NCBI GenBank assembly: GCA_027008885.1
Contig: JALVDQ010000332.1
Span: 1 to 25,510, forward strand
Origin: Thiotrichaceae bacterium
Lineage (GTDB): Bacteria; Pseudomonadota; Gammaproteobacteria; Thiotrichales; Thiotrichaceae
Length of the DNA stretch: 25,510 nt
Reading direction: 5' to 3'
Shown here in pieces: positions 7,746 through 17,018 of the stretch. The notes under the pieces are model-generated. The model made no database searches, was not told the origin of the DNA, and was given only the letters and a program-made list of their open reading frames with translations. Position 1 is the first letter of the stretch; every line of letters starts with the position of its first letter. Both the position numbers and the translations under genes were made by a program.

Positions 7746-7757
7746 TAGTGCTAATAT
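7730..7757 (+). promoter_or_regulatory. Candidate mraZ (dcw) promoter with extended -10
   Basis: TGCTAATAT at 7749-7757 is an extended -10 element. A TTGTTT hexamer (7730-7735) lies 16 bases upstream of the hexamer TAATAT. Transcription would begin near 7764, just before the GTGG repeats, leaving a leader of about 120 bases. The element is placed by pattern only; the surroundings are AT-rich and could give chance matches. Confidence 0.45.
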
Positions 7758-7766
7758 TGGTTAAAA

Positions 7767-7791
7767 GTGGTAATTTGTGGGGAATAGTGGT
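7767..7791 (+). promoter_or_regulatory. MraZ operator boxes (three GTGG repeats at 10-bp spacing)
   Basis: GTGGT (7767), GTGGG (7777) and GTGGT (7787) repeat with an exact 10-bp period and 5-bp AT-rich spacers. MraZ proteins are known to bind direct repeats of this kind (TGGGN in Escherichia coli, GTGG-containing in mollicutes) ahead of their own gene. Weaker in-phase versions occur at 7757 (TTGG) and 7737 (GTGG, inside the palindrome). Autoregulation of the cluster by MraZ is the straightforward reading. Confidence 0.75.
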
Positions 7792-7883
7792 TTTTTATTC
7801 CATAAGGCTGAGGCCCGCCTGATTACCAGATACTCTCAAGTAATCAAAAAGAAAAACAAAGTAAAATCAAAGCATTGGAATAC

Positions 7884-8339
7884 ATGTTTAAAGGAATCTC
7901 AAACTTAAATATCGATAGCAAGGGGCGAATAGCCATTCCGACCAAGTATCGTGACGAGATTAAATCCAGGCATGAGGGGCAAATGGTTTTAACGGTAGAT
8001 CATGCAGATCGCTGCCTGGTTCTGTATCCGATGGAGGACTGGCTGGAAACAGAAGAGAAATTGATGAGTATGCCAAACCTTGATGCCGACGTAAGAATAA
8101 TGAAACGTTTGATTCTGGGTCATGCCAATGATGTTGAAATGGATGCTCAGGGAAGAATTACCCTGCAACCACTGTTACGGGAATATGCAAATATGAACAA
8201 AAAACTCGTAATGATTGGTCAGGGAAATAAATTTGAATTATGGGATGAAGATTCCTGGAATGACGGTCTGGAAATAATGACCAAGGTCGCGCCAGTGAAC
8301 ATCCAGAATAATGAAGAATTGAAGAAGCTCTCAATTTAA
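7884..8339 (+). CDS. mraZ: Transcriptional regulator MraZ
   Basis: A 151-residue DNA-binding protein, first gene of the dcw cluster, made of two swapped AbrB-type (MraZ/SpoVT-AbrB) half-domains. The first carries LNIDSKGRIAIPTKYRDEI (about residues 8-26) and the second EMDAQGRITLQPLLREYA (about 87-104), each with the family signature D-x-K/Q-G-R. The start is taken at the ATG of MFKGI because family members begin MFRG; a TTG nine bases upstream (7875) would add only three residues. Ring-shaped MraZ oligomers repress the dcw promoter by binding direct repeats, and matching repeats lie about 95 bases upstream. The ribosome site is weak (GGAA very close to the ATG). rsmH starts two bases after the stop. 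Confidence 0.96.
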   Translation: MFKGISNLNIDSKGRIAIPTKYRDEIKSRHEGQMVLTVDHADRCLVLYPMEDWLETEEKLMSMPNLDADVRIMKRLILGHANDVEMDAQGRITLQPLLREYANMNKKLVMIGQGNKFELWDEDSWNDGLEIMTKVAPVNIQNNEELKKLSI

Positions 8340-8341
8340 TT

Positions 8342-9286
8342 GTGATTGATTGCTTTAAACATGAAACAGTGCTGCTGCATGAGGCAGTAAAAGCACTGAA
8401 TATTAAGGCAGATGGTATCTATATAGATGCCACTTTTGGTCGCGGCGGACATTCGACCGAAATTTTAAAGCAATTAGGCTCAAAAGGTCGATTGCTGCTT
8501 ATTGATAAAGATCCGCTTGCCATTTCTCATGCGCGAGAAGTGTATCAGGATGATGGGCGGGTACTGATCTGGCAGGGGTCTTTTAAAGACTTTCCTGGTG
8601 CCCTGCAAGCGTTTGGTTTTGCAAGGACAGATGGAATCTTGCTGGATTTGGGGGTGTCTTCACCTCAACTGGATGACGCCTCGCGTGGTTTTAGTTTTAT
8701 GCGTGATGGTGATCTTGATATGCGTATGGATCCTGATTCAGGAAAAAGCGCGGCCGAGTGGATAGCAACGGCGTCTGAAGAACAGATTGCTGATGTTATC
8801 TATCGTTATGGTGAAGATAAACTCTCTCGCAGAATAGCGAGGACAATCGTGGAAAGAAGAGCTGAAAAGCCAATTCGCAGTACGTTGCAGCTGGCAGATA
8901 TTATTGCTTCTTCGATTCCACTGCGATTACAAAAGAAAGAGCCGGGAAAACATCCGGCAACGCGCAGTTTTCAGGCAATACGGATTTTTATAAATCATGA
9001 GCTTGATGATTTGATTGGCTGTCTGGATAACGCAAAAGAATATCTGAACGTTAAAGGACGGCTGGTTGTGATTAGTTTTCATTCACTTGAAGACAGAATT
9101 GTAAAACGGTTTTTGAAAGCAGAGTCAAATGCTCCGCGTTTGCCTCGTGGATTACCCGTTATGGATGATCAGCTTTCGCGTCCCGCCTTTAAATTAATAG
9201 GAAAGGCGGTTAAACCTTCGAAACAGGAAGTCGAAGGAAATATACGCTCGCGTAGTGCGATTATGCGTGTTGGAGAAAAGCAATGA
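8342..9286 (+). CDS. rsmH: 16S rRNA m4C1402 methyltransferase RsmH
   Basis: A 314-residue cytoplasmic enzyme (formerly MraW) that methylates N4 of C1402 of 16S rRNA, using S-adenosylmethionine. The SAM-binding loop DATFGRGGHSTEIL lies at about residues 29-42, the acidic motif LLIDKDP at 51-57, and the family signature GILLDLGVSSPQLDDASRGF near 97-116. The C-terminal RLVVISFHSLEDRIVKRF and the final RSRSAIMRV are also typical. The start is GTG at 8342, two bases past the mraZ stop; it gives the usual KHETVLL N-terminus. No strong Shine-Dalgarno sequence is seen, so coupling to mraZ termination is likely. The end overlaps ftsL by four bases (ATGA). Confidence 0.97.
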   Translation: MIDCFKHETVLLHEAVKALNIKADGIYIDATFGRGGHSTEILKQLGSKGRLLLIDKDPLAISHAREVYQDDGRVLIWQGSFKDFPGALQAFGFARTDGILLDLGVSSPQLDDASRGFSFMRDGDLDMRMDPDSGKSAAEWIATASEEQIADVIYRYGEDKLSRRIARTIVERRAEKPIRSTLQLADIIASSIPLRLQKKEPGKHPATRSFQAIRIFINHELDDLIGCLDNAKEYLNVKGRLVVISFHSLEDRIVKRFLKAESNAPRLPRGLPVMDDQLSRPAFKLIGKAVKPSKQEVEGNIRSRSAIMRVGEKQ

Positions 9287-9687
9287 CTGCAAACATGAAT
9301 CAGTACAGGAAACCACAGGAAAGTAGCGCAAACTGGAAATTGCCACTGTTGCTGGTGTTATTTGTGAGCGTAATTTTTGTTGCGCTCAAAATTGTTGTGC
9401 ACAGACATCAGTCGCGTGCCATGTTTATGCAGCTGCAACAACTTGAAAAACAAAGAGACACTTTGGCGGCACAATGGAGTCGCCTGAAGCTGGAACAGGG
9501 GACGCAACTCAATCAGGTGCGCGTAGAACGACTAGCGCAGCGTGAGTTGGGTATGATGATGCCAAAAAAATCAGAAATAAAAATTGTGCGGGAGACAATA
9601 AACGTAAATACACGAGCAATGGTTAGAGTGCCTGAGACACCAGAAGTTGCCTCTGAAATAGCCATGAGCGGCTTGAAGGCAAAGTGA
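9283..9687 (+). CDS. ftsL: Cell division protein FtsL
   Basis: A 134-residue bitopic divisome protein. A short cytoplasmic N-terminus is followed by one membrane span (about residues 19-40, LPLLLVLFVSVIFVALKIVV) and a periplasmic leucine-zipper-like coiled coil (about 45-85). The segment RVERLAQRELGMMMP is characteristic of FtsL. It forms the FtsQLB complex with FtsQ and FtsB and activates FtsWI. The tail (about 100-134) is longer than in E. coli FtsL (121 residues). It overlaps rsmH by four bases and is 26 bases upstream of ftsI. Confidence 0.93.
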   Translation: MTANMNQYRKPQESSANWKLPLLLVLFVSVIFVALKIVVHRHQSRAMFMQLQQLEKQRDTLAAQWSRLKLEQGTQLNQVRVERLAQRELGMMMPKKSEIKIVRETINVNTRAMVRVPETPEVASEIAMSGLKAK

Positions 9688-9713
9688 GGTAAAAGGTAAC
9701 AGGTAGCGGAAAG

Positions 9714-11546
9714 ATGGCGAGAAAAAACTATAGCAAACGTAAAAACCGCAGAGGGGCTTCAAATGTCCCTCCGGTTTACCGTGGGCGTCGCTTGATTCTA
9801 ATGTTGGTACTACTGACAGGTATTGCCGTGCTTCTGGGTCGTGCAGTTTATCTCGAGGTTTTTCAGCAATCCTGGCTAAAACAGCAGGCAGGAAAACGAC
9901 AGTTGCGTACAGTCATTATTCCACCCTATCGTGGCATGATCGTTGATCGAAATGGTGAGTCGCTTGCGATTAGTTCTCCGGCAGAGTCGATTACCATGAA
10001 TCCGCGCAAGATTCTGGAGGAGCAAAGAAAGCTGCGAAAAATGGCAGCCTCAGCGGATGCTATCGAGGCTGAAGTTGCAAAATCAAATCTGCAAACAATG
10101 CGCAATAACCTGCATCAGGTGGAGCAAATCCTGAAAATGAGTGAGGGCTCACTGCAAGATAAAATACAGGGCATGTCCGGCAGAAGCTTTTATTATCTGG
10201 CAAGACAACTGGAGCCTGAAAAAGCACAGCAAATAGATGATCTTAATATTCCCGGAATCTATTCAAAACGCGAATACAAGCGTTTTTATCCCATGGGTGA
10301 AACAACTTCGCATGTTGTCGGTTTTACCGATACTGATGATGGCGGTATCGAGGGTATAGAAAGAATGTTGAATGACCGCCTTGCCGGACGCCCTGGCAAA
10401 ATCAGGGTCATCAGGGACGGACGTGGACGGCTGGTTGAAAGCATTAAGGAAATTGAAACCATGATTCCGGGTGAAACGGTACAGTTAAGCCTTGATCATC
10501 GTATTCAGTACAGTGCCTATAAGCTCCTGAAAGGTGAAATATACAAGTTGAATGCAATTTCAGGGTCGGTCGTGGTGCTGGATGTGCAGACAGGTGAAGT
10601 ATTGGCGCTTGCCAATATGCCTGGCTTTAATCCAAACAACCGTAAATCGTTCAAGCCATATAATTATCGCAATCGTGCGGTGGTTGATGCCTTTGAGCCT
10701 GGTTCAACACTCAAGCCACTAACCATCGCGGCAGCACTTGAGGCGCGCGTGATCGGCAAGGATGTCTTGATTGATACCTCCCCCGGAAAATACAAGGTGG
10801 GCAAGATGGTCATAAGAGATCCGATAAATTATGGCTCCTTAAGTCTGTCCCGAATCCTGGCAAAGTCCAGTAACGTCGGTGCCAGTAAAATCGCCTTGTT
10901 AATGAAATCCAAAGATCACTGGAAATTTTTAAACCGGCTTGGTCTGGGGCGCAGACCGGATGCCGGCTTCTTTAGCGAAACCGATGGCAACCTCCCCTAT
11001 TATGATAAATGGGGCAGGGTGGACAAGGCATCGCATGGTTACGGTTACGGCATCTCTGTCAGCCTGTTGCAACTTGCACAGGCTTATTCAGTTTTTGCAA
11101 CGGGTGGAATCCTCAATCCGGTAACGGTAATGAAGCGCAACCGTAAACCTCTGGGGCAGCGTGTTATGTCCGAAGCAAATGCCAATGCGGTTTTGAAAAT
11201 GATGCGGGCAGTGGTACAGCCAAAGGCAACCGGAAAGAATGCTGCGATTGATGGTTATCACGTCGCAGGGAAAACAGGTACAGCCTATAAGCTGATTAAT
11301 AAACGCTATAGTAAACAGCACAAGATTGTGAGCTTTATCGGTATTGCGCCTGCAACAAAACCGCGTCTGGTTGTGGCAGTGATGATCAATGATCCGAAAG
11401 TAAAGAAAGTCAGTGGTGGTCGTTTGGCGGCGCCATTATTTGCCAAAATCATGTCGAATGCCTTGCGTGTGCTGGATATTGCACCAGACAACATTGGCAA
11501 AAATTTCGGTAAAAAAATGGCAGCGATTGATGGAGGTGCACGTTAA
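9714..11546 (+). CDS. ftsI: Septal peptidoglycan transpeptidase FtsI (PBP3)
   Basis: A 610-residue class B penicillin-binding protein that cross-links septal peptidoglycan with FtsW. A basic cytoplasmic tail (1-26) precedes one membrane span (about 27-47), the pedestal domain (about 65-245) and the transpeptidase domain (about 260-580). The active-site motifs are all present: S331-T-L-K334, S385-S-N387 and K520-T-G-T-A. The conserved RGMIVDRNGE (73-82) is typical. The pedestal holds a charged insert (about 100-150) that makes the protein slightly longer than the E. coli one (588). The start ATG is preceded by AGCGGAAAG. The stop shares a base with the murE start (TAATG). Confidence 0.97.
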   Translation: MARKNYSKRKNRRGASNVPPVYRGRRLILMLVLLTGIAVLLGRAVYLEVFQQSWLKQQAGKRQLRTVIIPPYRGMIVDRNGESLAISSPAESITMNPRKILEEQRKLRKMAASADAIEAEVAKSNLQTMRNNLHQVEQILKMSEGSLQDKIQGMSGRSFYYLARQLEPEKAQQIDDLNIPGIYSKREYKRFYPMGETTSHVVGFTDTDDGGIEGIERMLNDRLAGRPGKIRVIRDGRGRLVESIKEIETMIPGETVQLSLDHRIQYSAYKLLKGEIYKLNAISGSVVVLDVQTGEVLALANMPGFNPNNRKSFKPYNYRNRAVVDAFEPGSTLKPLTIAAALEARVIGKDVLIDTSPGKYKVGKMVIRDPINYGSLSLSRILAKSSNVGASKIALLMKSKDHWKFLNRLGLGRRPDAGFFSETDGNLPYYDKWGRVDKASHGYGYGISVSLLQLAQAYSVFATGGILNPVTVMKRNRKPLGQRVMSEANANAVLKMMRAVVQPKATGKNAAIDGYHVAGKTGTAYKLINKRYSKQHKIVSFIGIAPATKPRLVVAVMINDPKVKKVSGGRLAAPLFAKIMSNALRVLDIAPDNIGKNFGKKMAAIDGGAR

Positions 11547-13123
11547 TGAATCACTCCAGACACCAGTCAATACGAGCAGTACAGCCATTAAACCTTTCAC
11601 AAAGCCTTGCCACCTTGCTGAAAGGTATCGTTACTGTTTCTCCCCGTGAGGACTGCATCGTCAGCTCAATAACCCAGGACAGCCGCGAGGTTGTCAAGGG
11701 CAGTTTGTTTGTGGCATTAAAAGGTCTGTCGCAGCACGGTTTGAAATATGCAGAAGAGGTGCAAAAACAGGGTGCCAGCGCGATTCTCTGGGAAGCAGAT
11801 GCCACAGAAAATGATTTGGAAAGCTATGTCGCAAACCTGGTTATCCCCTGTCTTGCCGTTAGCAATCTGCGCTCCCACTTGGGGCTGATAGCAGATCGCT
11901 TTTATCACTCACCCAGCCAGTCCCTGAATGTTATCGGAATTACAGGAACGGATGGCAAAACCAGCGTGAGTCACTTTCTGGCGCAATCCCTGGATGATTG
12001 TGCGGTAATCGGCACCATAGGAACTGGTATACCGGGTAAGCTGCAAAAAGCAACACATACGACACCGGATGTATTGAGTGTGCACAAGACTCTGGCAGAG
12101 TTGAAATCACAGGGCATACGCAGTGTGGCGATGGAAGTTTCCTCGCACGCGCTTGATCAGGGACGGGTAGACCAGGTTGATTTTGATGTCGCCGTATTGA
12201 CTAACCTCAGCCGTGATCATCTTGACTACCACAAAACAGTGGAAGCCTATGCAGAGGCAAAAGCAAAGCTGTTTGACTGGTCTGGCTTAAACAAGCGGGT
12301 GATTAACCTCGATGATGCCTTTGGACAAAAACTATTAAAAAAGGGGGGGGATGGGTATCTCTATTCAATTACCGAGCCTGAGTCTTCCGCTAACCGTTTT
12401 AAGAGCGACAAGAGACGCTTAAGCGCAAAAATAACCGCAAAAAATGCCCGTTTTTCAGAAACAGGAATTAGCGCCACAATTCTGCTGGAGAATCCATCTG
12501 CCAAGAAGCAGAAAAATGAGCAAGGTGAACTGAATGTAAAAGTTTTGGGACGCTTTAATCTGAGTAATCTGTTGGCAACTCTGGCGACCATGCTGGCTCT
12601 TGGCGAATCACTGGATACAGCCTTGCAACGTATCAACCAGGTTCAGACAGTAGAAGGACGCATGCAGAAGGTTTCTGACTCTGATGTGCTCGTCGTGGTA
12701 GATTTTGCGCACACACCGAATGCGCTGGAGACTGTTCTGAAAGCCTTGCGTGAACATACCCGCAAGCAACTGATTTGCGTCTTTGGCTGTGGTGGTGATC
12801 GTGATGCAGGCAAGCGCCCCCTGATGGCAGCAGTCGCGGAAGCGCAGGCGGATGTGGTGATTACGACGGATGACAATCCGCGCACCGAAGACCCTGAAAA
12901 AATTATGCAGGATATTATGGCAGGTTTTCGGCAGCCCCAACGTGTTACGGTTGAGCATGATCGCGCTGCCGCGATTCAAATTGCGCTGCAACAGGCAGGC
13001 AAAGGTGATGTTGTGCTGATTGCCGGAAAAGGGCACGAAAAAGTGCAGATTACGGCAAATGGCACGATACCTTTTAGTGACCAGGAGCAGGCAAGCAGAG
13101 TCTTGCAGGAGATGGCGGCATGA
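11546..13123 (+). CDS. murE: UDP-MurNAc-L-Ala-D-Glu:meso-DAP ligase MurE
   Basis: A 525-residue ATP-dependent amide ligase that adds the third stem residue. The P-loop GTDGKTS is at 134-140. The central ATPase domain includes MEVSSHALDQGRVD (196-209) and HLDYH (225-229). The third domain has GCGGDRDAGKRPLM (414-427) and the DNPR motif (443-446), which selects meso-diaminopimelate over lysine. It is about 30 residues longer than E. coli MurE, mainly from the N-terminus and a loop near 275-335. Residues 265-271 (KKGGDGY) are encoded by a G8 tract that matches the dispersed TACCCATCCCCC repeat in reverse orientation. It overlaps ftsI by one base and murF by four. Confidence 0.97.
   Translation: MNHSRHQSIRAVQPLNLSQSLATLLKGIVTVSPREDCIVSSITQDSREVVKGSLFVALKGLSQHGLKYAEEVQKQGASAILWEADATENDLESYVANLVIPCLAVSNLRSHLGLIADRFYHSPSQSLNVIGITGTDGKTSVSHFLAQSLDDCAVIGTIGTGIPGKLQKATHTTPDVLSVHKTLAELKSQGIRSVAMEVSSHALDQGRVDQVDFDVAVLTNLSRDHLDYHKTVEAYAEAKAKLFDWSGLNKRVINLDDAFGQKLLKKGGDGYLYSITEPESSANRFKSDKRRLSAKITAKNARFSETGISATILLENPSAKKQKNEQGELNVKVLGRFNLSNLLATLATMLALGESLDTALQRINQVQTVEGRMQKVSDSDVLVVVDFAHTPNALETVLKALREHTRKQLICVFGCGGDRDAGKRPLMAAVAEAQADVVITTDDNPRTEDPEKIMQDIMAGFRQPQRVTVEHDRAAAIQIALQQAGKGDVVLIAGKGHEKVQITANGTIPFSDQEQASRVLQEMAA
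12337..12358 (-). repeat. Reverse copy of the TACCCATCCCCC repeat inside murE
   Basis: On the plus strand A6, G8 and then ATGGGTAT; read on the minus strand this is ATACCCAT, C8, T6, the same order as the arm of the ftsZ terminator. It is in frame and encodes KKGGDGY. By eye, the E. coli MurE sequence at this place has the same length, so it replaces ordinary coding sequence without an obvious insertion. Confidence 0.55.
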
Positions 13124-14463
13124 GCTGGTTGACACTGCAAAAAATAGCAAAAATGACGGGGGGTGGGTTATACCGCTGTGATAATCCCGATTTGATGGTT
13201 GAATCGCTTGCAACGGATTCGCGTCAGGTAAAGCCCGATCAGCTCTTTATCGCAATCCGGGGAGAGCGCTTTGATGCGCATGATTTTGTTGATGCTCTGC
13301 CAGGCAAAGCGGCGGCTGCACTCGTACATAAAAAAATAGACTGTGATTTGCCGCAAATTGTTGTGCCGGATACCTTGAACGCACTGGCTGATTTTGCAGC
13401 AGAATGGCGCAAGCAGTTCAGCAGACCCGTTGTTGCTCTGACGGGCAGTAATGGCAAAACCACTCTCAAAGAAATGATCGCCACAATTTTGTCTTTGCAG
13501 GGAAAGGTTCTGGCAACTCACGGCAATCTGAATAACAACATTGGTATGCCATTGACATTATTACGTTTACGCAAAGAACATGATTTTGCTGTCATCGAAA
13601 TGGGTGCCAATCATTTTAAGGAAATAGAGTTTCTCACAAAAATAGCGCGCCCTGATGTGGCTGTTGTAAATAATGCAGGCGCAGCACATCTGCAAGGTTT
13701 TGGTGACCTGCAAGGTGTAGCAAAAGCAAAAGGCGAGATTTTTGATGGATTGGGGACAAACGGAGTCGCCATTATCAATGCAGATGACCAATTTGCAGAT
13801 TTTTGGCGTGACTCCAATAAAAACCGCGAGATCATTACCTTTGGTATTGCCAAAACGGCAACAATCAACGGCCAGATCATGTCAGATGGGGGTCTGGTGA
13901 TCCAGAAAGGCAGTGAACAGATCAGGGTCGATCTGAAACTGCTGGGTCGTCACAATGCCATGAATGCACTTGCGGCAACTGCGGTTGCGACCGCGCTAGG
14001 GGTAAAGCTGGAAACAATAGTGAAAGGCTTGGAATCTCTAACTCCAGTTAAAGGAAGATTATTTCCTTTAACTGGTATCTCTAATACACAGATTCTGGAT
14101 GATACCTACAACGCCAATCCAGATTCTACTGCGGCAGCACTTGAGGTGCTGGCACAAAGAAGTAATACCGCGTTGGTACTGGGCGATATGGCAGAGCTGG
14201 GTGAAAACGTGGCTCAACTGCATCAGGCTATCGGTGAAAAGGCGAAAAAAGCGGGTATTGAGCGTATGTATTGTCTCGGTAAATACAGTGCGCTGGCGTG
14301 CGAAAAATTTGGAGAAAATGGCAAGAGCTTTCGTGATATGAACGACCTTTTGGCAACACTCAAAAAGGAAGTGACCGAAAATATGACGATTTTGATCAAG
14401 GGATCACGCTCAATGCGAATGGAACGGGCTGTCGAAGGGCTTACTTTGGGGAATATTGCATAA
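13120..14463 (+). CDS. murF: UDP-MurNAc-tripeptide:D-Ala-D-Ala ligase MurF
   Basis: A 447-residue cytoplasmic ligase that adds D-Ala-D-Ala to complete the UDP-MurNAc-pentapeptide. The substrate-binding N-domain has [20 protein letters not shown] (30-49). The P-loop GSNGKTT is at 109-115, followed by [13 protein letters not shown] and the [13 protein letters not shown] segment that binds ATP and magnesium. The C-domain contains [11 protein letters not shown] and [10 protein letters not shown], both MurF signatures. Length and layout match the family (E. coli 452). It overlaps murE (ATGA) and mraY (TAATG), so translation is coupled on both sides. Confidence 0.97.
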   Translation: MSWLTLQKIAKMTGGGLYRCDNPDLMVESLATDSRQVKPDQLFIAIRGERFDAHDFVDALPGKAAAALVHKKIDCDLPQIVVPDTLNALADFAAEWRKQFSRPVVALTGSNGKTTLKEMIATILSLQGKVLATHGNLNNNIGMPLTLLRLRKEHDFAVIEMGANHFKEIEFLTKIARPDVAVVNNAGAAHLQGFGDLQGVAKAKGEIFDGLGTNGVAIINADDQFADFWRDSNKNREIITFGIAKTATINGQIMSDGGLVIQKGSEQIRVDLKLLGRHNAMNALAATAVATALGVKLETIVKGLESLTPVKGRLFPLTGISNTQILDDTYNANPDSTAAALEVLAQRSNTALVLGDMAELGENVAQLHQAIGEKAKKAGIERMYCLGKYSALACEKFGENGKSFRDMNDLLATLKKEVTENMTILIKGSRSMRMERAVEGLTLGNIA

Positions 14464-15545
14464 TGCTTGTCGCTTTATTTGAATGGTTGTCACAATTTTA
14501 TTCGGGCTTTGGTGCTTTTCAGTATCTGACGTTGCGGGCAATTTTGGTGATTTTGACTGCACTGGGTATCTCGCTGATGTTTGGTCCCCGCATGATCAGG
14601 GCATTAACCAACCTGAAAATGGGTCAGCCTATTCGTGATGATGGTCCACAAACACATCTGGCAAAGGCGGGAACACCGACCATGGGTGGCGCGTTGATTT
14701 TGTTTTCAATCGCTTTTTCAACCCTCCTCTGGTCTGATTTGAGCAATCATTATGTGTGGCTGGTTTTGTTTGTGAGTGTCGGCTCGGGCTTGATTGGTGG
14801 TTATGATGACTTCCTCAAGCTAAAGGAAAAAAACAGCAAGGGTCTGGCATCGCGCTGGAAATATCTGGGTTTATCCCTGATTGCTTTATTGGCAGCGGTT
14901 TATTTGTATGCAACTGCAAAAACACCTGAGATCACCACCCTGTTTTTTCCGGTATTCAAGGATTTGCAGTGGCAGATGGGCTGGCTGTTTATCCCCTGGA
15001 GCTACTTTGTGATTGTAGGAACAAGTAACGCAGTGAATCTTACCGACGGGCTGGACGGGCTGGCAATTATGCCAACCATACTGGTAGCAGCGGCACTGGG
15101 CGTATTTGTTTATGCCAGTGGTAACGTCAAGATATCAGAGTACCTGCATATCCCTTACATTGCGGGTATTGGTGAACTTGTTGTTTTTTGTAGTGCAATA
15201 TTTGGCGCAGGTCTGGGGTTTCTCTGGTTTAACACCTATCCGGCGCAGGTATTTATGGGTGATGTGGGTGCCTTATCACTCGGCGCAGCCCTTGGAATTA
15301 TCGCTGTTCTGGCTCGTCAGGAACTGGTGCTTGTGATTATGGGAGGTGTCTTTGTGATGGAAGCGGTGTCAGTCATCCTTCAGGTTGGCTCCTACAAATT
15401 AAGAGGCAAGCGGATTTTTCGCATGGCTCCCATTCATCATCATTATGAATTAAAGGGCTGGGCAGAGCCCAAGGTTATTGTCAGATTCTGGATTATCACC
15501 ATAGTTCTGGTGTTAGTGGGACTGGCAACATTAAAAGTACGCTAG
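14463..15545 (+). CDS. mraY: Phospho-MurNAc-pentapeptide transferase MraY
   Basis: A 360-residue polytopic inner-membrane enzyme that moves phospho-MurNAc-pentapeptide onto undecaprenyl phosphate to give lipid I. About ten membrane spans are visible. The catalytic signatures are intact: [20 protein letters not shown] (54-73), the aspartate pair in GGYDDFLK (near 112-119), [13 protein letters not shown] (189-201) and [12 protein letters not shown] (323-334). The length equals that of E. coli MraY. It shares one base with the murF stop. The 48 bases that follow before murD are one of the few true gaps in the cluster. Confidence 0.98.
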   Translation: MLVALFEWLSQFYSGFGAFQYLTLRAILVILTALGISLMFGPRMIRALTNLKMGQPIRDDGPQTHLAKAGTPTMGGALILFSIAFSTLLWSDLSNHYVWLVLFVSVGSGLIGGYDDFLKLKEKNSKGLASRWKYLGLSLIALLAAVYLYATAKTPEITTLFFPVFKDLQWQMGWLFIPWSYFVIVGTSNAVNLTDGLDGLAIMPTILVAAALGVFVYASGNVKISEYLHIPYIAGIGELVVFCSAIFGAGLGFLWFNTYPAQVFMGDVGALSLGAALGIIAVLARQELVLVIMGGVFVMEAVSVILQVGSYKLRGKRIFRMAPIHHHYELKGWAEPKVIVRFWIITIVLVLVGLATLKVR

Positions 15546-15593
15546 TTACGACAACTATACGGCAGCTAAAAGGATATAAACGCAGTAAACGAA

Positions 15594-17018
15594 ATGAATG
15601 CAACGCAACAAAAAATAGATTCGGTCATTGTCGGCTTAGGCACGACGGGGCTTTCTGTTGCGCGCTTTTTAGCGAGCCGGAAACAGCCCCGACAGGCAGG
15701 CTTTGTTGTGGTTGACAGTCGTGAAAATCCACCTGGAGCAGAAAAACTGCAACAGGACTATGCTGCTACAGAGACTCATTTCGGTGATTTTAAAACGCCC
15801 TGGTTGACACAGGCGAAAGAGTTGATTGTCAATCCGGGTATAGCGGTTGCGACTCCTGAAATCCAGTCTGCAAAACGGGCAGGCGTGCGGATTATTGGTG
15901 ACATCGAGCTGTTTATGCGGCAGCTACAGGAGGGCAAGTCAGATCAGCCAGTGATTGCGGTTACTGGCTCTAATGGCAAAACAACCGTGACTACCCTGCT
16001 TGATCTAATGGCTAAAAAATCAGGTATCAAGGTGGCTACAGGAGGCAATATTGGCACGCCAGCACTGGATTTGCTGGATGATCCTGATACCCAACTGTTT
16101 GTTCTGGAGTTATCCAGCTACCAGCTTGAAACCACGCCTTCTTTGCACACTCTGGCAGCGGTCATACTGAATGTCTCGGAAGATCATCTGGATCGCTACA
16201 ATAATGATCTTGATGAATATGCGCAGACCAAAGCGCTCATCTACAGGAATTGCGATCATATTATTTGCAATCGGGATGATGCCTACTCGATGCAATTTGC
16301 CTCTGCCCAGGCAGCGGCAGGCGGCAAAACGCTAACCAGTTTTGGTCTGGATGAGCCACACAATGAAGACTATGGTTTACGCCAGAAAGAAGGGCGCATG
16401 TGGCTGGTAAAAGGAGAACACCAACTTATACCGGCAGATGAGATCAAGCTGCCAGGCAAGCATAATATCGCCAATGCGCTGGCTGCACTGGCACTGGGCG
16501 AAGTAGCAGGCTTAAAGCTTGAGGCAATGTTGCAAGTGCTGCGTGAGTACGCAGGAATGGAGCATCGTACCCAGTGGCTGGCAAACTTGCAGGGGGTCAA
16601 CTGGTACAACGACTCTAAGGGAACCAATGTGGGTGCGACGCTGGCGGCTCTCGCGGGTCTGCCTGGTAAAACAGTCCTGATTGCAGGTGGGCAGGGCAAA
16701 GGCGCGGATTTTTCGCCATTGGCAAAAGTGATCAAAGAAAAAGCCCGTGCGCTTGTTCTGATGGGAGAAGATGCCCAAAAAATATCTGAGGTGACTGATA
16801 ATTCAGTGACCTGTGTATTTGTAAACAGTATGAGTGAAGCGGTTGCTCAGGCATATCAACTGGCAAACGCAGAAGAACAGGACAATGTGCTGTTATCTCC
16901 TGCCTGTGCCAGCTTTGACATGTTTGAAAACTACGCAGCGCGTGGTGACACCTTTATGGATGAGGTCAGGAAGTTGCAACAAGGTTTGAAGCTGCAACAG
17001 GGAGCTGAAAATGTTTAA
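15594..17018 (+). CDS. murD: UDP-MurNAc-L-alanine:D-glutamate ligase MurD
   Basis: A 474-residue cytoplasmic ligase that adds D-glutamate. The N-domain shows the uracil-binding fold (VGLGTTGLSVARFL, 13-26, and VNPGIAV near 78-84). The P-loop GSNGKTTVTTLLD starts near residue 124 and is followed by GGNIGTPALDLL. LELSSYQLE and the HRTQWLANLQGVNWYNDSKGT segment are MurD signatures. An AAAGGA lies 19 bases before the ATG, too far for a normal ribosome site, and no nearer in-frame start exists. Compared with E. coli (438 residues) there are small insertions. The last 8 bases overlap ftsW. Confidence 0.97.
   Translation: MNATQQKIDSVIVGLGTTGLSVARFLASRKQPRQAGFVVVDSRENPPGAEKLQQDYAATETHFGDFKTPWLTQAKELIVNPGIAVATPEIQSAKRAGVRIIGDIELFMRQLQEGKSDQPVIAVTGSNGKTTVTTLLDLMAKKSGIKVATGGNIGTPALDLLDDPDTQLFVLELSSYQLETTPSLHTLAAVILNVSEDHLDRYNNDLDEYAQTKALIYRNCDHIICNRDDAYSMQFASAQAAAGGKTLTSFGLDEPHNEDYGLRQKEGRMWLVKGEHQLIPADEIKLPGKHNIANALAALALGEVAGLKLEAMLQVLREYAGMEHRTQWLANLQGVNWYNDSKGTNVGATLAALAGLPGKTVLIAGGQGKGADFSPLAKVIKEKARALVLMGEDAQKISEVTDNSVTCVFVNSMSEAVAQAYQLANAEEQDNVLLSPACASFDMFENYAARGDTFMDEVRKLQQGLKLQQGAENV

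Larger units (their letters stand above)
7294..7883. other. Gene-free spacer upstream of the dcw cluster
   Basis: About 590 bases without a supportable gene. From left to right it holds the MITE-like palindrome (7301-7463) with its duplicated end (to 7494), an AT-rich stretch in which only a small inverted repeat ACAACT-AA-AGTTGT (7606-7619) stands out, a perfect palindrome (7710-7745), a promoter candidate and GTGG operator-like repeats (7767-7791), and then a leader of roughly 120 bases before mraZ. Confidence 0.8.

Noticed and set aside
13154..13172. GGGGGGTGGGTTATAC near the start of murF as another copy of the dispersed repeat
   Set aside because: The preceding A run and the AT between the G blocks do not match, and the codons encode the conserved MTGGGLY stretch of MurF, so family constraint explains it.
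12608..13213. 201-codon minus-strand frame across the murE-murF junction
   Set aside because: It lies opposite two well-conserved genes, has an atypical composition rich in His, Cys and Arg, and shows no motif.
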